DNA of 64,000 nt, taken from Morganella sibonii (GTDB taxonomy: Bacteria; Pseudomonadota; Gammaproteobacteria; Enterobacterales; Enterobacteriaceae). The DNA lies in NCBI RefSeq assembly GCF_040560245.1, contig NZ_JAKMWP010000008.1. One strand, 5' to 3'. The translations under genes and the position numbers were made by a program. Position 1 is the first letter of the stretch. Each line of letters begins with the position of its first letter. The notes beneath the pieces were generated by a model. It was not told where the DNA came from. It made no database searches and saw nothing but the letters and a program-made list of their open reading frames with translations. Below, in pieces: positions 25,906 to 34,726 of the stretch.

Positions 25906-27420
25906 TTATTTATTATTTTCTTTACTGGAAGGTAATTTAGAAACCAGGCGCAATGACACGGTCATTCCTTCCAGCTGATAATGCGGGCGTAAATAAAAAT
26001 GTGCTTTATAAAAACCCGGATCATCTTCAACATCTTCCACATGCACTTCGGCAGCGGCTAACGGACGTTTTGCTTTTGTGGCTTCCGTGGAAATAGTCGG
26101 ATCGCCGTCAACATATTTCATCAGCCAGTCATTCAGCCAGATCTGCATATCATCCCGTGAGCGGAAAGAACCGATTTTGTCCCGCACAATACATTTGAGG
26201 TAATGTGCAAACCGGCAGGTGGCAAAAATATAAGGCAGGCGGGCGGATAATTTCGCATTCGCAGTGGCATCCGGATCTTCGTAAATCACCGGTTTGTGCA
26301 GTGTGCAGGAACCGATAAAGGCAGCAAAGTCAGAATGTTTGCGGTAAACCAGCGGTAAGAATCCGGCATTGGATAATTCATTTTCCCGGCGATCGGAAAT
26401 GGCAATTTCCGTCGGACAGGTCAGCTCATAACCGCCTTCGTCTGACGGGAATGCATAAGCCGGTAATTCTTCCACCGAACCACCCGATTCAATCCCGCGG
26501 ATACGTGAGCACCAGCCGTACTCCGCAAAGGCGCGGTTGATATTCACCCCCATGGCATAGGCCGCGTTGGTCCAGCTGAAGTCATTGACATCATACGGAT
26601 TCACGACTTCCTCGAAGGCGAAATCCTCAATCGGATTGGTTTTCTCACCATACGGCAGGCGGGAGAGAAAACGCGGCATCGTCATCACCAGATAACGGGA
26701 GTCATTACTGTCACGCAGACGCCGCCATGTCGCATATTCCGGTGTGGTAAAAATCTTGCCGATATCACGCGGGTTCCCCAGCTCCTGCCAGTTATTCATC
26801 TGCATGATGGATGGCGCGGCGGAGGTAATAAACGGGCAGTGCGCTGCGGCGGCAATTTTGGAAATTTCTGTCAGCAGAGAGACGCTTTTGTTGCTGTGAT
26901 CAAATTCAAAGTCGCCGATCATGCAGCCGAACGGCTCACCACCAAACTGGCCGTATTCCTGTTCATATACCGCTTTAAATACCGGGCTCTGATCCCAGGC
27001 GGAACCCCGGTAGCGGCGGAGCGTTTTGGACAGCTCATCTTTGCTGATATTTAATACACGGATCTTCAGTGTTTCACTGACATCCGTATTATCAACAAGA
27101 TAGCTGAGCCCCCGCCAGGAGGATTCCAGTTTCTGATACTCTTTGTTGTGAAGTATCCGGTTCATTTGCGCAGATAATTTATCATCAATCTCCGCGACCA
27201 TGGATTCAATGGTCAGCACCACATCCCGGCTGACTTTTACTTTGCCGAAATTGGCGTATTCCGCCAGGGTGTTGATGGCACTGCGGACGGCGACAGACGC
27301 TTCTGTGGTGCTGGGTCTGAATGAACGCTGTAACAGAATATCTAATTCACTCTGTTCACCGGAGGCAGTCAGTACCGACTGTTCTGTTGCGCCCGTACTC
27401 CGGGCTAATTGCTCACTCAT
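25906..27420 (-). CDS. tssC: T6SS sheath protein TssC
   Basis: Large subunit of the contractile sheath (VipB family), 504 residues. Landmarks: LRGLSYLVDNTD-like SWRGLSYLVD, GEFEFDH-like GDFEFDHSN, FITSAAP and the conserved C-terminal HVEDVEDDPGFYKA with the RPHYQLEG strand. The ATG overlaps the tssB stop (ATGA), matching the one-to-one pairing of the two proteins in the sheath. Confidence 0.96.
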   Translation of the reverse strand: MSEQLARSTGATEQSVLTASGEQSELDILLQRSFRPSTTEASVAVRSAINTLAEYANFGKVKVSRDVVLTIESMVAEIDDKLSAQMNRILHNKEYQKLESSWRGLSYLVDNTDVSETLKIRVLNISKDELSKTLRRYRGSAWDQSPVFKAVYEQEYGQFGGEPFGCMIGDFEFDHSNKSVSLLTEISKIAAAAHCPFITSAAPSIMQMNNWQELGNPRDIGKIFTTPEYATWRRLRDSNDSRYLVMTMPRFLSRLPYGEKTNPIEDFAFEEVVNPYDVNDFSWTNAAYAMGVNINRAFAEYGWCSRIRGIESGGSVEELPAYAFPSDEGGYELTCPTEIAISDRRENELSNAGFLPLVYRKHSDFAAFIGSCTLHKPVIYEDPDATANAKLSARLPYIFATCRFAHYLKCIVRDKIGSFRSRDDMQIWLNDWLMKYVDGDPTISTEATKAKRPLAAAEVHVEDVEDDPGFYKAHFYLRPHYQLEGMTVSLRLVSKLPSSKENNK

Positions 27421-27974
27421 TCGTCATTCTCCCCGTTCACATCAGTAATATCGGCTTCGGCAGAAGCGACGGTGCCTTTCGCATCATTTGCCAGGCGGAT
27501 TAAGAAGTCGGGCTGTTCCAGTAATTGCCGGATTACATCTTCGGCACTGGATTTTCCGTCCATATAGGTGATCAGATCCGTCAGATGTGCCCGTGCTTCC
27601 AGCAGTTTCTGCATCTGCGGGACCCGGGCAGCAATCGCACCCGGCTCGAAGTCTTCCATCGATTCAAATTCCAGCTCAATATCCATCAGCTCTTCAGGAT
27701 TGTCGCCGAGCATATTTTCGACATAGAAGGCAAGGCGGGGACGAATTGCCCGCATCCTGGAGTCAAAATTATCCTGGTCAAAGGTGAGGAACTGACGTTC
27801 TTCCACCGATGGCAGCGGAGCGGCGCGATGTCCTGATAAATCAGTCATAACGCCGGTAACAAACGGAAGTTCAACTTTCTTTTGCGAACCGTAAATTTCG
27901 ACGTCATACTCAATCTGCACACGCGGTGCATTATTTCTGCCGATAAATTTCTGAGAGCTGATATCTTTGGCCAT
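27417..27974 (-). CDS. tssB: T6SS sheath protein TssB
   Basis: Small sheath subunit (VipA family), 185 residues, with RAPRVQIEYDVE-like start (NNAPRVQIEYDVEIYG), KKVELPFVTGVMTDLSG and DNFDSRMRAIRPRL. gagga lies 7 bases before the ATG. It is 30 bases after tssA. Confidence 0.95.
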   Translation of the reverse strand: MAKDISSQKFIGRNNAPRVQIEYDVEIYGSQKKVELPFVTGVMTDLSGHRAAPLPSVEERQFLTFDQDNFDSRMRAIRPRLAFYVENMLGDNPEELMDIELEFESMEDFEPGAIAARVPQMQKLLEARAHLTDLITYMDGKSSAEDVIRQLLEQPDFLIRLANDAKGTVASAEADITDVNGENDE

Positions 27975-28004
27975 CTCACAATCCTCATTGCAATAATGGA
28001 AATA

Positions 28005-28994
28005 TTACTTTCCGGTAAATTGTTGTAATGTGCTGACTGACTCCGGAAGGAGTTTTTCAACGATTGAGGCGAAATCCATTCCAATCATTTGTTTGGATCG
28101 CTGGATAAATATCGGAACCGGGTGGCTGGGTTCATAACGCTGAAAATAATCAAGTATGCAGTCCAGCATAATTAAGACTTCCTGACGGGAACGTAATGTA
28201 ATATCCGTAATTCTGACCGGCCCGCCTGGTGATGCGGTTACCGGCGTATCCGGATGATTGCCGTCAGGGAGTAACGCCTGCGGTTCTTCATGATTATCTG
28301 CATCAGAGAAAGCGGTCAGATGATTAAGGGTACTGATACAGCGCGTCAGGAATTGTTTCAGTACGCTGCAATCGAGAATATAACCGTCAGTATATTGGTT
28401 GGCATACTCTTCAATTTTATCAAGCGACTGTATAACCGAGGAAAAATGCCCGGAAATATTACTGATATTAATCTCATCACTGTTTGTGAGAGATGTTAAT
28501 AATGCACTCAGCGATGTGGCATAATTATCCCGTATTTCACTGCTGTCGATGGAGGCGATATCATTCAGGGTATAATGATGGTCAGTGGTGATTTTTGTCT
28601 GCTTCAGTTCTGAAATACATTGCGATGCAGATAACCATCCCAGCGCCGCAGCATGACCGCTGCGGATATTGCCATCCTCTGATTTCGGATATAATGATTC
28701 ACTGTTACTTTCAACCAGTTCACTTAAGTTTTTTATTCCGCTGAATAGTGATGAAATTCCGTCAATATACAGATTTGCCCGTAATGACCACAGCAGGACA
28801 CGCAGATCTTTATACTGATATAATAACTCGCTGGTTTTTTCTGAAATAGTAATCCAGTTAATTTGCGGAAGTTCATCTTCTCCTGATAACGGATTTGCTG
28901 ACTCTTCAGACTGAGTAAGAATAGCTTCAATCTCACTGAAAAGTGGGTCGAATTCCACACCATAAATATCGTGATCATCTATATTCATTATCAC
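28005..28994 (-). CDS. tssA: T6SS assembly protein TssA, short form
   Basis: First gene of the T6SS operon. 329 residues, so of the short class rather than the 500-residue class. The N-terminal ImpA-type domain (about 10-130) contains GEDELPQINWITISEK and DLRVLLWSLRANLY, typical of TssA. The rest is divergent and ends in a small helical region (RSRQEVLIMLDCILDYFQRYEPSHPVP, shortened here) seen in short TssA proteins. ggggtg lies upstream of the ATG. The gene is AT-rich compared with the later genes. Confidence 0.88.
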   Translation of the reverse strand: MIMNIDDHDIYGVEFDPLFSEIEAILTQSEESANPLSGEDELPQINWITISEKTSELLYQYKDLRVLLWSLRANLYIDGISSLFSGIKNLSELVESNSESLYPKSEDGNIRSGHAAALGWLSASQCISELKQTKITTDHHYTLNDIASIDSSEIRDNYATSLSALLTSLTNSDEINISNISGHFSSVIQSLDKIEEYANQYTDGYILDCSVLKQFLTRCISTLNHLTAFSDADNHEEPQALLPDGNHPDTPVTASPGGPVRITDITLRSRQEVLIMLDCILDYFQRYEPSHPVPIFIQRSKQMIGMDFASIVEKLLPESVSTLQQFTGK

Positions 28995-29417
28995 ACCCCG
29001 AAGCTATTAGCGCCCTGTTTTATTTTATCCTAATATCGGAGCCTGTTTTTGAAAAAGGGATAAATTTAAAATTATAAATATCACCTTGTAGGATTTACGA
29101 GGACAAATCTTAATGTTGTTATATTTTACAGAAGCGTGAAATATAAGGATTTGTCTTAAAATCAGGTAATGTAACTATAAATGAAAACATAGCAATGTCA
29201 TTGATAATCCATCTTTTTCATAAGTTTATTCAGTGTTGTTATGTTAATTATCATTTTATGTTCTTTTACTTCGGCATGATTTTAACATAAAAATAGAATA
29301 TTGTTGTTTCTGGTTGATTGATATAGCTATATATGTTAATTTTATTTTTAATAATTTAGTTAAAAAAATACAATCATCTTTATATTCAGATAGTATCAGG
29401 TCAGCAGAGGTATTGTT
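28995..29417. promoter_or_regulatory. divergent control region between T6SS operon and RovC-like gene
   Basis: This 423-base, very AT-rich gap lies between two divergent starts and must hold both promoters. I see no convincing -35/-10 pair for tssA. The main structure is the inverted repeat listed separately. AT richness suggests silencing by H-NS-like proteins. Confidence 0.5.
29102..29155. promoter_or_regulatory. inverted repeat, possible operator of the T6SS
   Basis: GACAAATC at 29102-29109 is matched by its exact reverse complement GATTTGTC at 29148-29155. Both halves also share a flanking CTTAA on the same strand. The centres are 46 bases apart, a little over four helical turns. It lies about 110-160 bases upstream of tssA, where an activator would bind. 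The link to the RovC-like protein is a guess. Confidence 0.3.
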
Positions 29418-30128
29418 ATGAGTATCAAAGGAAGTATCGACATCGCATGGGAGTTTCTGCGCAGAATTCCAGAGTACGCTGAAGACTGGGAATTACACTG
29501 TAATACATCCGGGATACATCACCACGACGACCCGCAAAGACAAACCACCGCAGATATGAATGCGGAAACAAAATGGGGTTTATTAAGGTATGTAAACCCG
29601 GAGTGTGCAGCGGATGATGTTTTCTGGGCAGAAGGGCTCAGCAGACGCTCATTCAGGGTATTGCTGAGCCATGAAGGCAATTTATCAATAGAGAATATCT
29701 TAAAAAAAGAGAATATCGATTACAGAACCATCATTTTAAATAATGGAATATACTGTATTAAGGTCTTCAATAATCACGGTTACTTCCAGTTTTTTGTTAA
29801 TCCCGGAAGTGATACTGAGGATATATTTAATAGATATATATATATATCACTAGAGTTGAACAGTAAAAAGAATAATATAGACATTATCAATGAGGTGCTT
29901 GATAATAAATCAAAATGTTCATCGCTCTCTGAGGATAATAAGTTATTACTAAGAATCATGGATAACCTTAACAAAGGTTGTTCTCAGCGTGAAATTGCAT
30001 CACGTTTGTTTGGCCAGGAAACGGTTGATAATGAATGGACACAGGACAGCTGGTTACGTTCAAACATTCGTTATCGTATAAAGAAATTGAATGACATTAT
30101 CCGGCAAGGCTATCTTGATTATATTTGA
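29418..30128 (+). CDS. RovC-like T6SS transcriptional activator (DUF6499 + DUF2285)
   Basis: 236 residues. The N-terminus (IAWEFLRRIPEYAEDWELH) is the small DUF6499 regulator domain, and about residues 170-234 form the DUF2285 DNA-binding domain (GCSQREIASRLFG, then WLRSNIRYRIKKLNDIIRQGY). This Pfam family was renamed after RovC of Yersinia, which activates a T6SS. Here it diverges from tssA, so control of the T6SS is the obvious proposal. agagg is 7 bases before the ATG. The gene is clearly AT-rich compared with its surroundings, a sign of acquisition together with the T6SS or separately. Confidence 0.82.
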   Translation: MSIKGSIDIAWEFLRRIPEYAEDWELHCNTSGIHHHDDPQRQTTADMNAETKWGLLRYVNPECAADDVFWAEGLSRRSFRVLLSHEGNLSIENILKKENIDYRTIILNNGIYCIKVFNNHGYFQFFVNPGSDTEDIFNRYIYISLELNSKKNNIDIINEVLDNKSKCSSLSEDNKLLLRIMDNLNKGCSQREIASRLFGQETVDNEWTQDSWLRSNIRYRIKKLNDIIRQGYLDYI

Positions 30129-30234
30129 TTTTTTCTTCCTGCATTATCTGTAAAGTGACTGATATATTATTTCTGAGGGTAATATATTTTTCAGGGCATT
30201 TATTATTTACTGTGAATGTATCATTAACCAGATG

Positions 30235-30263
30235 AAAAAAGCTGCCATAAGGCAGCTTTTTTT
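30235..30263. terminator. bidirectional terminator
   Basis: Stem aaaaaagctgcc / ggcagctttttt with an ataa loop. It lies between the convergent RovC-like gene and the autotransporter gene and can end both. Confidence 0.93.
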
Positions 30264-30280
30264 CAGGTTCTGACAATGCA

Positions 30281-33200
30281 TCAGAAGTTATAGCGGATAC
30301 CGATCTGTCCGTTGATTGGCGAGTAAACTGCATCACCGGCAATATGCTGTAATTCCATGAAAATATTCATGTTGCTATAGCGGGCATTGAAACCGGCACC
30401 GAATTTACCTGTGCTGCCGGATAGATCGCTGTTAATGGTGTTGTAACGGTTAAATTCAACTTCATTTCCGTTCTCATACTGATGGTTCCACGCTGCTTTT
30501 ACGTACGGGGAAAACATCAGGCCATTATTGAAGCTGAAATCTTTACCGGCATTCACACCCAGTTCACTGGTGAATGAACGCTGATTTTTAATTTCAGCTT
30601 CCATTTCATTGCTCAGTGTGATGTTTTTACTACCCATCTGGTTGTAGGCTAACTGACCGTACGGCGTAATAAAAGTCTGGTTACTGAAGGTAAAGGAATA
30701 ACCGGTTTCCAGCGCCATCCCCCAGACAGAGGTGGAATAATTATCGCTGCTGACATCATAACCGTTGGTGGATGTTGTCTTCAGTTTATTATCAAAATGG
30801 TTATATTTCAGTAATGCATCTGCATACCAGCCATTGGTATTCAGGTAAGTGGCATAGGCACCGAAGGTGTAGCTGTCGATATCGCTGGTACCGGCCCATT
30901 CATTTTTGACATCACCTTTATCAAACCCGGTGAATCCGCCCAGAACCAGTTTACTGTCACTGTTTAACGCCAACTGATAATCTGCGCCCAGCTCCAGACC
31001 GGCGTGTTTCAGTTTGTACTGAACCTGATCTTTATCCACTTTGGTATTATTGCCGATACCCTGCATCCAGAGACCGTTCTCAACACTGTCACTGGTACGC
31101 AGCATGTGCAGACGGGCGCGCAGATGATCAACTTCGTTGTTGTACATCAGCTGCGGTGCGGAGGACAGTGCAAGTACCGCACGGGCGCTTGGTGTCAGGC
31201 GATTTGTCGCGGTGAATGACCATGTGGTGTCATTACCGGCACCGGTACGGGTCTGAATATTGTGGATATAAGTACCGGCATCCATCAGATCCAGAATTTT
31301 CCCGTCAGCATCTTTCATGCCAAAGAGAGCATTACTGTCACCGGCCACGTTTTTCATATAGGCAAAATCGGCGGACTGAGGACGGTTCAGAACCGCTTCT
31401 TTACCGGTATCCCGCTCAATGATGGTGACATAGTGCTGACCATACGCATTGTCCGTATTGATAAAATCAGAATTACCATTGAGGATATTACTGTTCAGGG
31501 TGAAATCTAACGTGGTGTTATCATACTGAGCCGGATCATTGTTACCCAGATTATTGATATTCATCTGAGTATGACCTGCCGGGTTGGTCCGGTGGTCAAA
31601 ATTCACCGCTGCTTTACCGTTTAAGGTACCGATAGTGACGGAATCGTGCTCCTGGGTGCCTTCATAAACGGTGACGGTGCTTTTGCCTTTGGTCCGGCTA
31701 AGAGCAAGATCTTCCGCATACGCACCATTAGTGGTGGCAGCATACAGATCCAGATGGTTTTTACCGTTAAAGATAGTTTTACCGGTAGCTTTACCGTTTG
31801 CCTCAACAATCATATTGATGTCGCCGTTGAGGGTATTATTTTTCGCTTCACCGCCATTTTCAACGGTTAAGTGAGAATTGCCGGTCAGGGTATTATCGGT
31901 GGTAAGGCCGCCTTTCTTAATCACCTGACTGACATTGTTCAGCTCGTTAGTGCTTGCTGTACCACTGACAATCTGTTCGCCCGGTTTTTTGGCATCGGTA
32001 TTGTTGATGGTGTTATTAACGGCAGTACCGCCGACATACTGATTACCATCAGTGATGTCATTTTTAACTCCGGCCAGACCGCCTTTTTTAACTGTCTGAT
32101 TGGTATTAGTCAGTTTGTTATTATTAGCAGTACCGCTGATAACCTGCTCACCACGTTTATCTGCCTGATTGGTGATGGTATTGTATTCAGCAAAACCCTC
32201 CACAATCTGGCTGCCGTTGGTGATGTTGTTTTTAATTCCGGCAATACCGTTTTTACCGACAAATTGATCCGTTTCGGTCAGAGTATTGTTATTGGCTGTG
32301 CCGTTAATAACCTGCTTACCGCGATTACCGTCTTTGTTAGTGATGGTATTGTTTTCGGCAAAACCCTCCACAACCTGGCTGCCGTTGGTGATGCTGTTTT
32401 TAATGCCGGCAATACCGTTTTTACCGACAAATTGATCCGTTTCGGTCAGCGTATTGTTATTGGCTGTGCCGTTAATAACCTGATTACCGCGATTACCGGC
32501 TTTATTAGTGATGGTATTGTTTTCAGCAAAACCGTCCACAAGCTGGCTGCCGTCAGTGATATCGTTTTTAACGGAGGCGCGGCCATCTTTCTCAACACGC
32601 TGATCGGTGTTGGTCAGCGTATTATCAATCGCTTTACCGCGCACGACCTGGATGCCGTGATCAGCACCGGCATTATCGATAACGTTATTTTTTGCGGAAC
32701 CCTCTTTTTCAATGACCTGACCGGCATTTTTCAGGGTATTGTCAGTTGCTGTACCACTGACTAACTGAAGGCCGTGAGTACCAGTGGTGTTATCAATACT
32801 GTTTGTGGTGGCATTACCGCCGGCACCAATGGTCTGATTACCATTAGTGATACTGTTTTTTTCTGCTGTGCCTTTGACAATCTGATCACCATCTTTAATG
32901 GTGTTACCTTTGGCAACACCACCGGTATTGATAGTCTGGTCGGCATAGTCAAATTTTGAATCAATCGCCAGACCATTATCATCTACTGTTTGTCCTGCCC
33001 GCTGGCCGGTTGCTTTATCACCGGTGAAGGTCGCATCAAGGGATACTGCTTTTTTACCGGCTTTACCTTTGAGATATTGTGAGCTCTGGCCGTTAAATGT
33101 TGCGCCTTGTGACAGCGAACGCTCACCGACATGTTGCTGAGCTTTGCCGTTAAAGGTATCACCGGTGGCAACCAGGTATTCGCCTTTATCAGCCTTTAAG

Positions 33201-33883
33201 CGATCATCAGTAACGTTGGTGCCTTTGATGGCTAATGTTGCATTACTGTTGTCTGGTTTTTTGATATCACCGATATGTTCGCCATCTAAGTATTGTTTGG
33301 CTGAATCACTGTAAGTACCGTTTGATGTGCTGATCGTAATGACGTCCTGCCGATTGTTCACTTCACCGGTACGACCGACTACAGGTAAGCCCAGATTAGG
33401 GTCTGTCTGATTTTCAGCGTTTGCACCACGGTAACGGCTATAAGCATCACTGCCGGTAATGGTGATAACAGAGGAACCTTGTACATCTAAATTATCAGCC
33501 TGGCCGTTAATATCAGCGTTTGAATCTTTTATAAGCATGTCTCTGACAGAGACAGGGGAATAATAGTGGGAATATTGGTAATAAACACCATTTCTGATAT
33601 TCGTCGGATCACCGTTATGATCTTTTTCATAAGTGAAATACGGCCCGGTTTCTTTTGATGATTCATAACCGACAAATAAAGAATCCTTAGGACTGTTTTG
33701 AACTGAGCCGGTGTATTCAACTGCTGAATCAGAGTGAGTGTTACCCCGGAACTCTGTCTGATAAGATCCGGTACCACCGGATGTCTTATTGCCAACGATA
33801 TCAATATCGGTAGCCGCCATTCCCGCAGATACGGAAAGCGCACTAACTACCAATACGGTAATTTGTGAAAGTTTGAATGTCAT
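30281..33883 (-). CDS. AIDA-type autotransporter adhesin with 56-residue repeats
   Basis: A 1200-residue type V secretion protein. A signal peptide (about 1-23, cut after GMAA) leads to a passenger of beta-helix type, with Asn/Gly/Thr-rich AIDA-like repeats from about residue 300 to 700. Three units around 415-580 are almost identical, with period 56 residues (NTITNK, GNRGKQVINGTANNNTL). About 935-1200 is a pertactin-type beta-barrel (GLWMQGIGN at its start, ending IGIRYNF). No protease motif is seen, so an adhesin or aggregation factor is likely. It is monocistronic, with a terminator after it. Confidence 0.92.
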   Translation of the reverse strand: MTFKLSQITVLVVSALSVSAGMAATDIDIVGNKTSGGTGSYQTEFRGNTHSDSAVEYTGSVQNSPKDSLFVGYESSKETGPYFTYEKDHNGDPTNIRNGVYYQYSHYYSPVSVRDMLIKDSNADINGQADNLDVQGSSVITITGSDAYSRYRGANAENQTDPNLGLPVVGRTGEVNNRQDVITISTSNGTYSDSAKQYLDGEHIGDIKKPDNSNATLAIKGTNVTDDRLKADKGEYLVATGDTFNGKAQQHVGERSLSQGATFNGQSSQYLKGKAGKKAVSLDATFTGDKATGQRAGQTVDDNGLAIDSKFDYADQTINTGGVAKGNTIKDGDQIVKGTAEKNSITNGNQTIGAGGNATTNSIDNTTGTHGLQLVSGTATDNTLKNAGQVIEKEGSAKNNVIDNAGADHGIQVVRGKAIDNTLTNTDQRVEKDGRASVKNDITDGSQLVDGFAENNTITNKAGNRGNQVINGTANNNTLTETDQFVGKNGIAGIKNSITNGSQVVEGFAENNTITNKDGNRGKQVINGTANNNTLTETDQFVGKNGIAGIKNNITNGSQIVEGFAEYNTITNQADKRGEQVISGTANNNKLTNTNQTVKKGGLAGVKNDITDGNQYVGGTAVNNTINNTDAKKPGEQIVSGTASTNELNNVSQVIKKGGLTTDNTLTGNSHLTVENGGEAKNNTLNGDINMIVEANGKATGKTIFNGKNHLDLYAATTNGAYAEDLALSRTKGKSTVTVYEGTQEHDSVTIGTLNGKAAVNFDHRTNPAGHTQMNINNLGNNDPAQYDNTTLDFTLNSNILNGNSDFINTDNAYGQHYVTIIERDTGKEAVLNRPQSADFAYMKNVAGDSNALFGMKDADGKILDLMDAGTYIHNIQTRTGAGNDTTWSFTATNRLTPSARAVLALSSAPQLMYNNEVDHLRARLHMLRTSDSVENGLWMQGIGNNTKVDKDQVQYKLKHAGLELGADYQLALNSDSKLVLGGFTGFDKGDVKNEWAGTSDIDSYTFGAYATYLNTNGWYADALLKYNHFDNKLKTTSTNGYDVSSDNYSTSVWGMALETGYSFTFSNQTFITPYGQLAYNQMGSKNITLSNEMEAEIKNQRSFTSELGVNAGKDFSFNNGLMFSPYVKAAWNHQYENGNEVEFNRYNTINSDLSGSTGKFGAGFNARYSNMNIFMELQHIAGDAVYSPINGQIGIRYNF
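31971..32810 (-). repeat. 168-bp coding tandem repeats in the autotransporter
   Basis: Units begin at 32139, 32307 and 32475, exactly 168 bases apart and almost identical between the first two. More divergent units flank them at about 31971-32138 and 32643-32810. They could expand or contract by slippage or recombination, changing passenger length in steps of 56 residues. Confidence 0.88.
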
Positions 33884-34328
33884 AATAGTAGCCTGTGTTC
33901 GGAATATAGGTAAAATGAAAAAGGATGATGGTTATAATTATCAGGCAATTACGGGGTTTTTACTATGAAGGAAATAAGTGGATTCTTATTGCTGTCATCT
34001 AACGTTGTGAATACGTTATTATTTTATTTTTAATATAGGTGTTTGCACTTAGACATATTATTTTCATTCCGTATTTTTTATTTTAATCATTATTTTTCTT
34101 GTTGTTTTAATGATGAAAGTATTACTTTCATATCGGTGTTTTTTACGTTGAATTAAATTTAATTTTTACCATTAAAAAACAAATGGAAATAAATAACACG
34201 ATTTAAATCGAAAGGTTATTAATTATTTAAATTTCCAGGAGAGATGTTACTGTTTAAAGACAAAAGGTAACAAATCATTTTGTGTGTGATATTGTTCACA
34301 AAATTAACACTGTCCGGTCATCGGATTT
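33884..34328. other. AT-rich gap upstream of the autotransporter
   Basis: This 445-base gap holds the autotransporter promoter region on the minus strand. It is extremely AT-rich. I find no clear gene or hairpin. A 22-codon frame at 33965 on the + strand lacks a convincing ribosome site. Confidence 0.6.
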
Positions 34329-34670
34329 TTATTTCAGCGATTGGTACAGACTGTAACCGGCAACAGCACCGGCGATATCCCAGACAAAATCTTTCACACT
34401 CCAGCCGGTGCCGCCGGGGCGGCTGTCGTAAAATTCTTTGGCCGCTCCCAGTGCGACAGAAAATCCGATACCGAATTGTGCGCTGTGCCGGTGCTGCCAG
34501 TTCTGGTGATCGCCGTAAGCATTAGCGGCAATCGCTGTTGCGGCTGAAAAAGCAAAATGCTGCGCTTTATCGCGGCCGGTCCAGCTGTCATTGGCAAGAT
34601 GCATCGAGCAACCTGAATTCAGCAGCAGGCTGAAAGACACGATTAAACCGGTACGCAATGTCACGGACAT
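34329..34670 (-). CDS. yfiM: YfiM family lipoprotein
   Basis: 113 residues. A signal peptide with the lipobox LNSGC directs lipid attachment. The mature protein has the YfiM/DUF2279 pattern: DKAQHFAFSAA, FGIGFSVALGAAKEFYDSRPGG and DFVWDIAGAVAGY. Its role is unknown. The ATG at 34670 has ggag 7 bases upstream; a GTG two codons earlier is less likely. It follows pssA in the same orientation, as in E. coli, but a terminator separates the two. Confidence 0.9.
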   Translation of the reverse strand: MSVTLRTGLIVSFSLLLNSGCSMHLANDSWTGRDKAQHFAFSAATAIAANAYGDHQNWQHRHSAQFGIGFSVALGAAKEFYDSRPGGTGWSVKDFVWDIAGAVAGYSLYQSLK

Positions 34671-34691
34671 AACCACACTCCGCAGATGAGA

Positions 34692-34718
34692 TAAAAAAAA
34701 TCCCGGCCGGAGCCGGGA
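34692..34718 (-). terminator. pssA terminator
   Basis: Stem tcccggc / gccggga with a 4-base loop followed by a run of T on the minus strand, 9 bases after the pssA stop. Confidence 0.92.
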
Positions 34719-34726
34719 GGTGTGTA

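Noticed and set aside
31871..32764. 297-codon open frame on the + strand opposite the autotransporter
   Set aside because: It is the mirror of the tandem repeats in the real gene; repeats keep antisense frames open.
31971..32810. CRISPR-like regular repeats
   Set aside because: The 168-base units are in-frame coding repeats without unique spacers; the same holds for the 21-base vgrG repeats.
33965..34033. 22-codon hydrophobic frame on the + strand
   Set aside because: No proper Shine-Dalgarno and extreme AT content; chance frames are common there.
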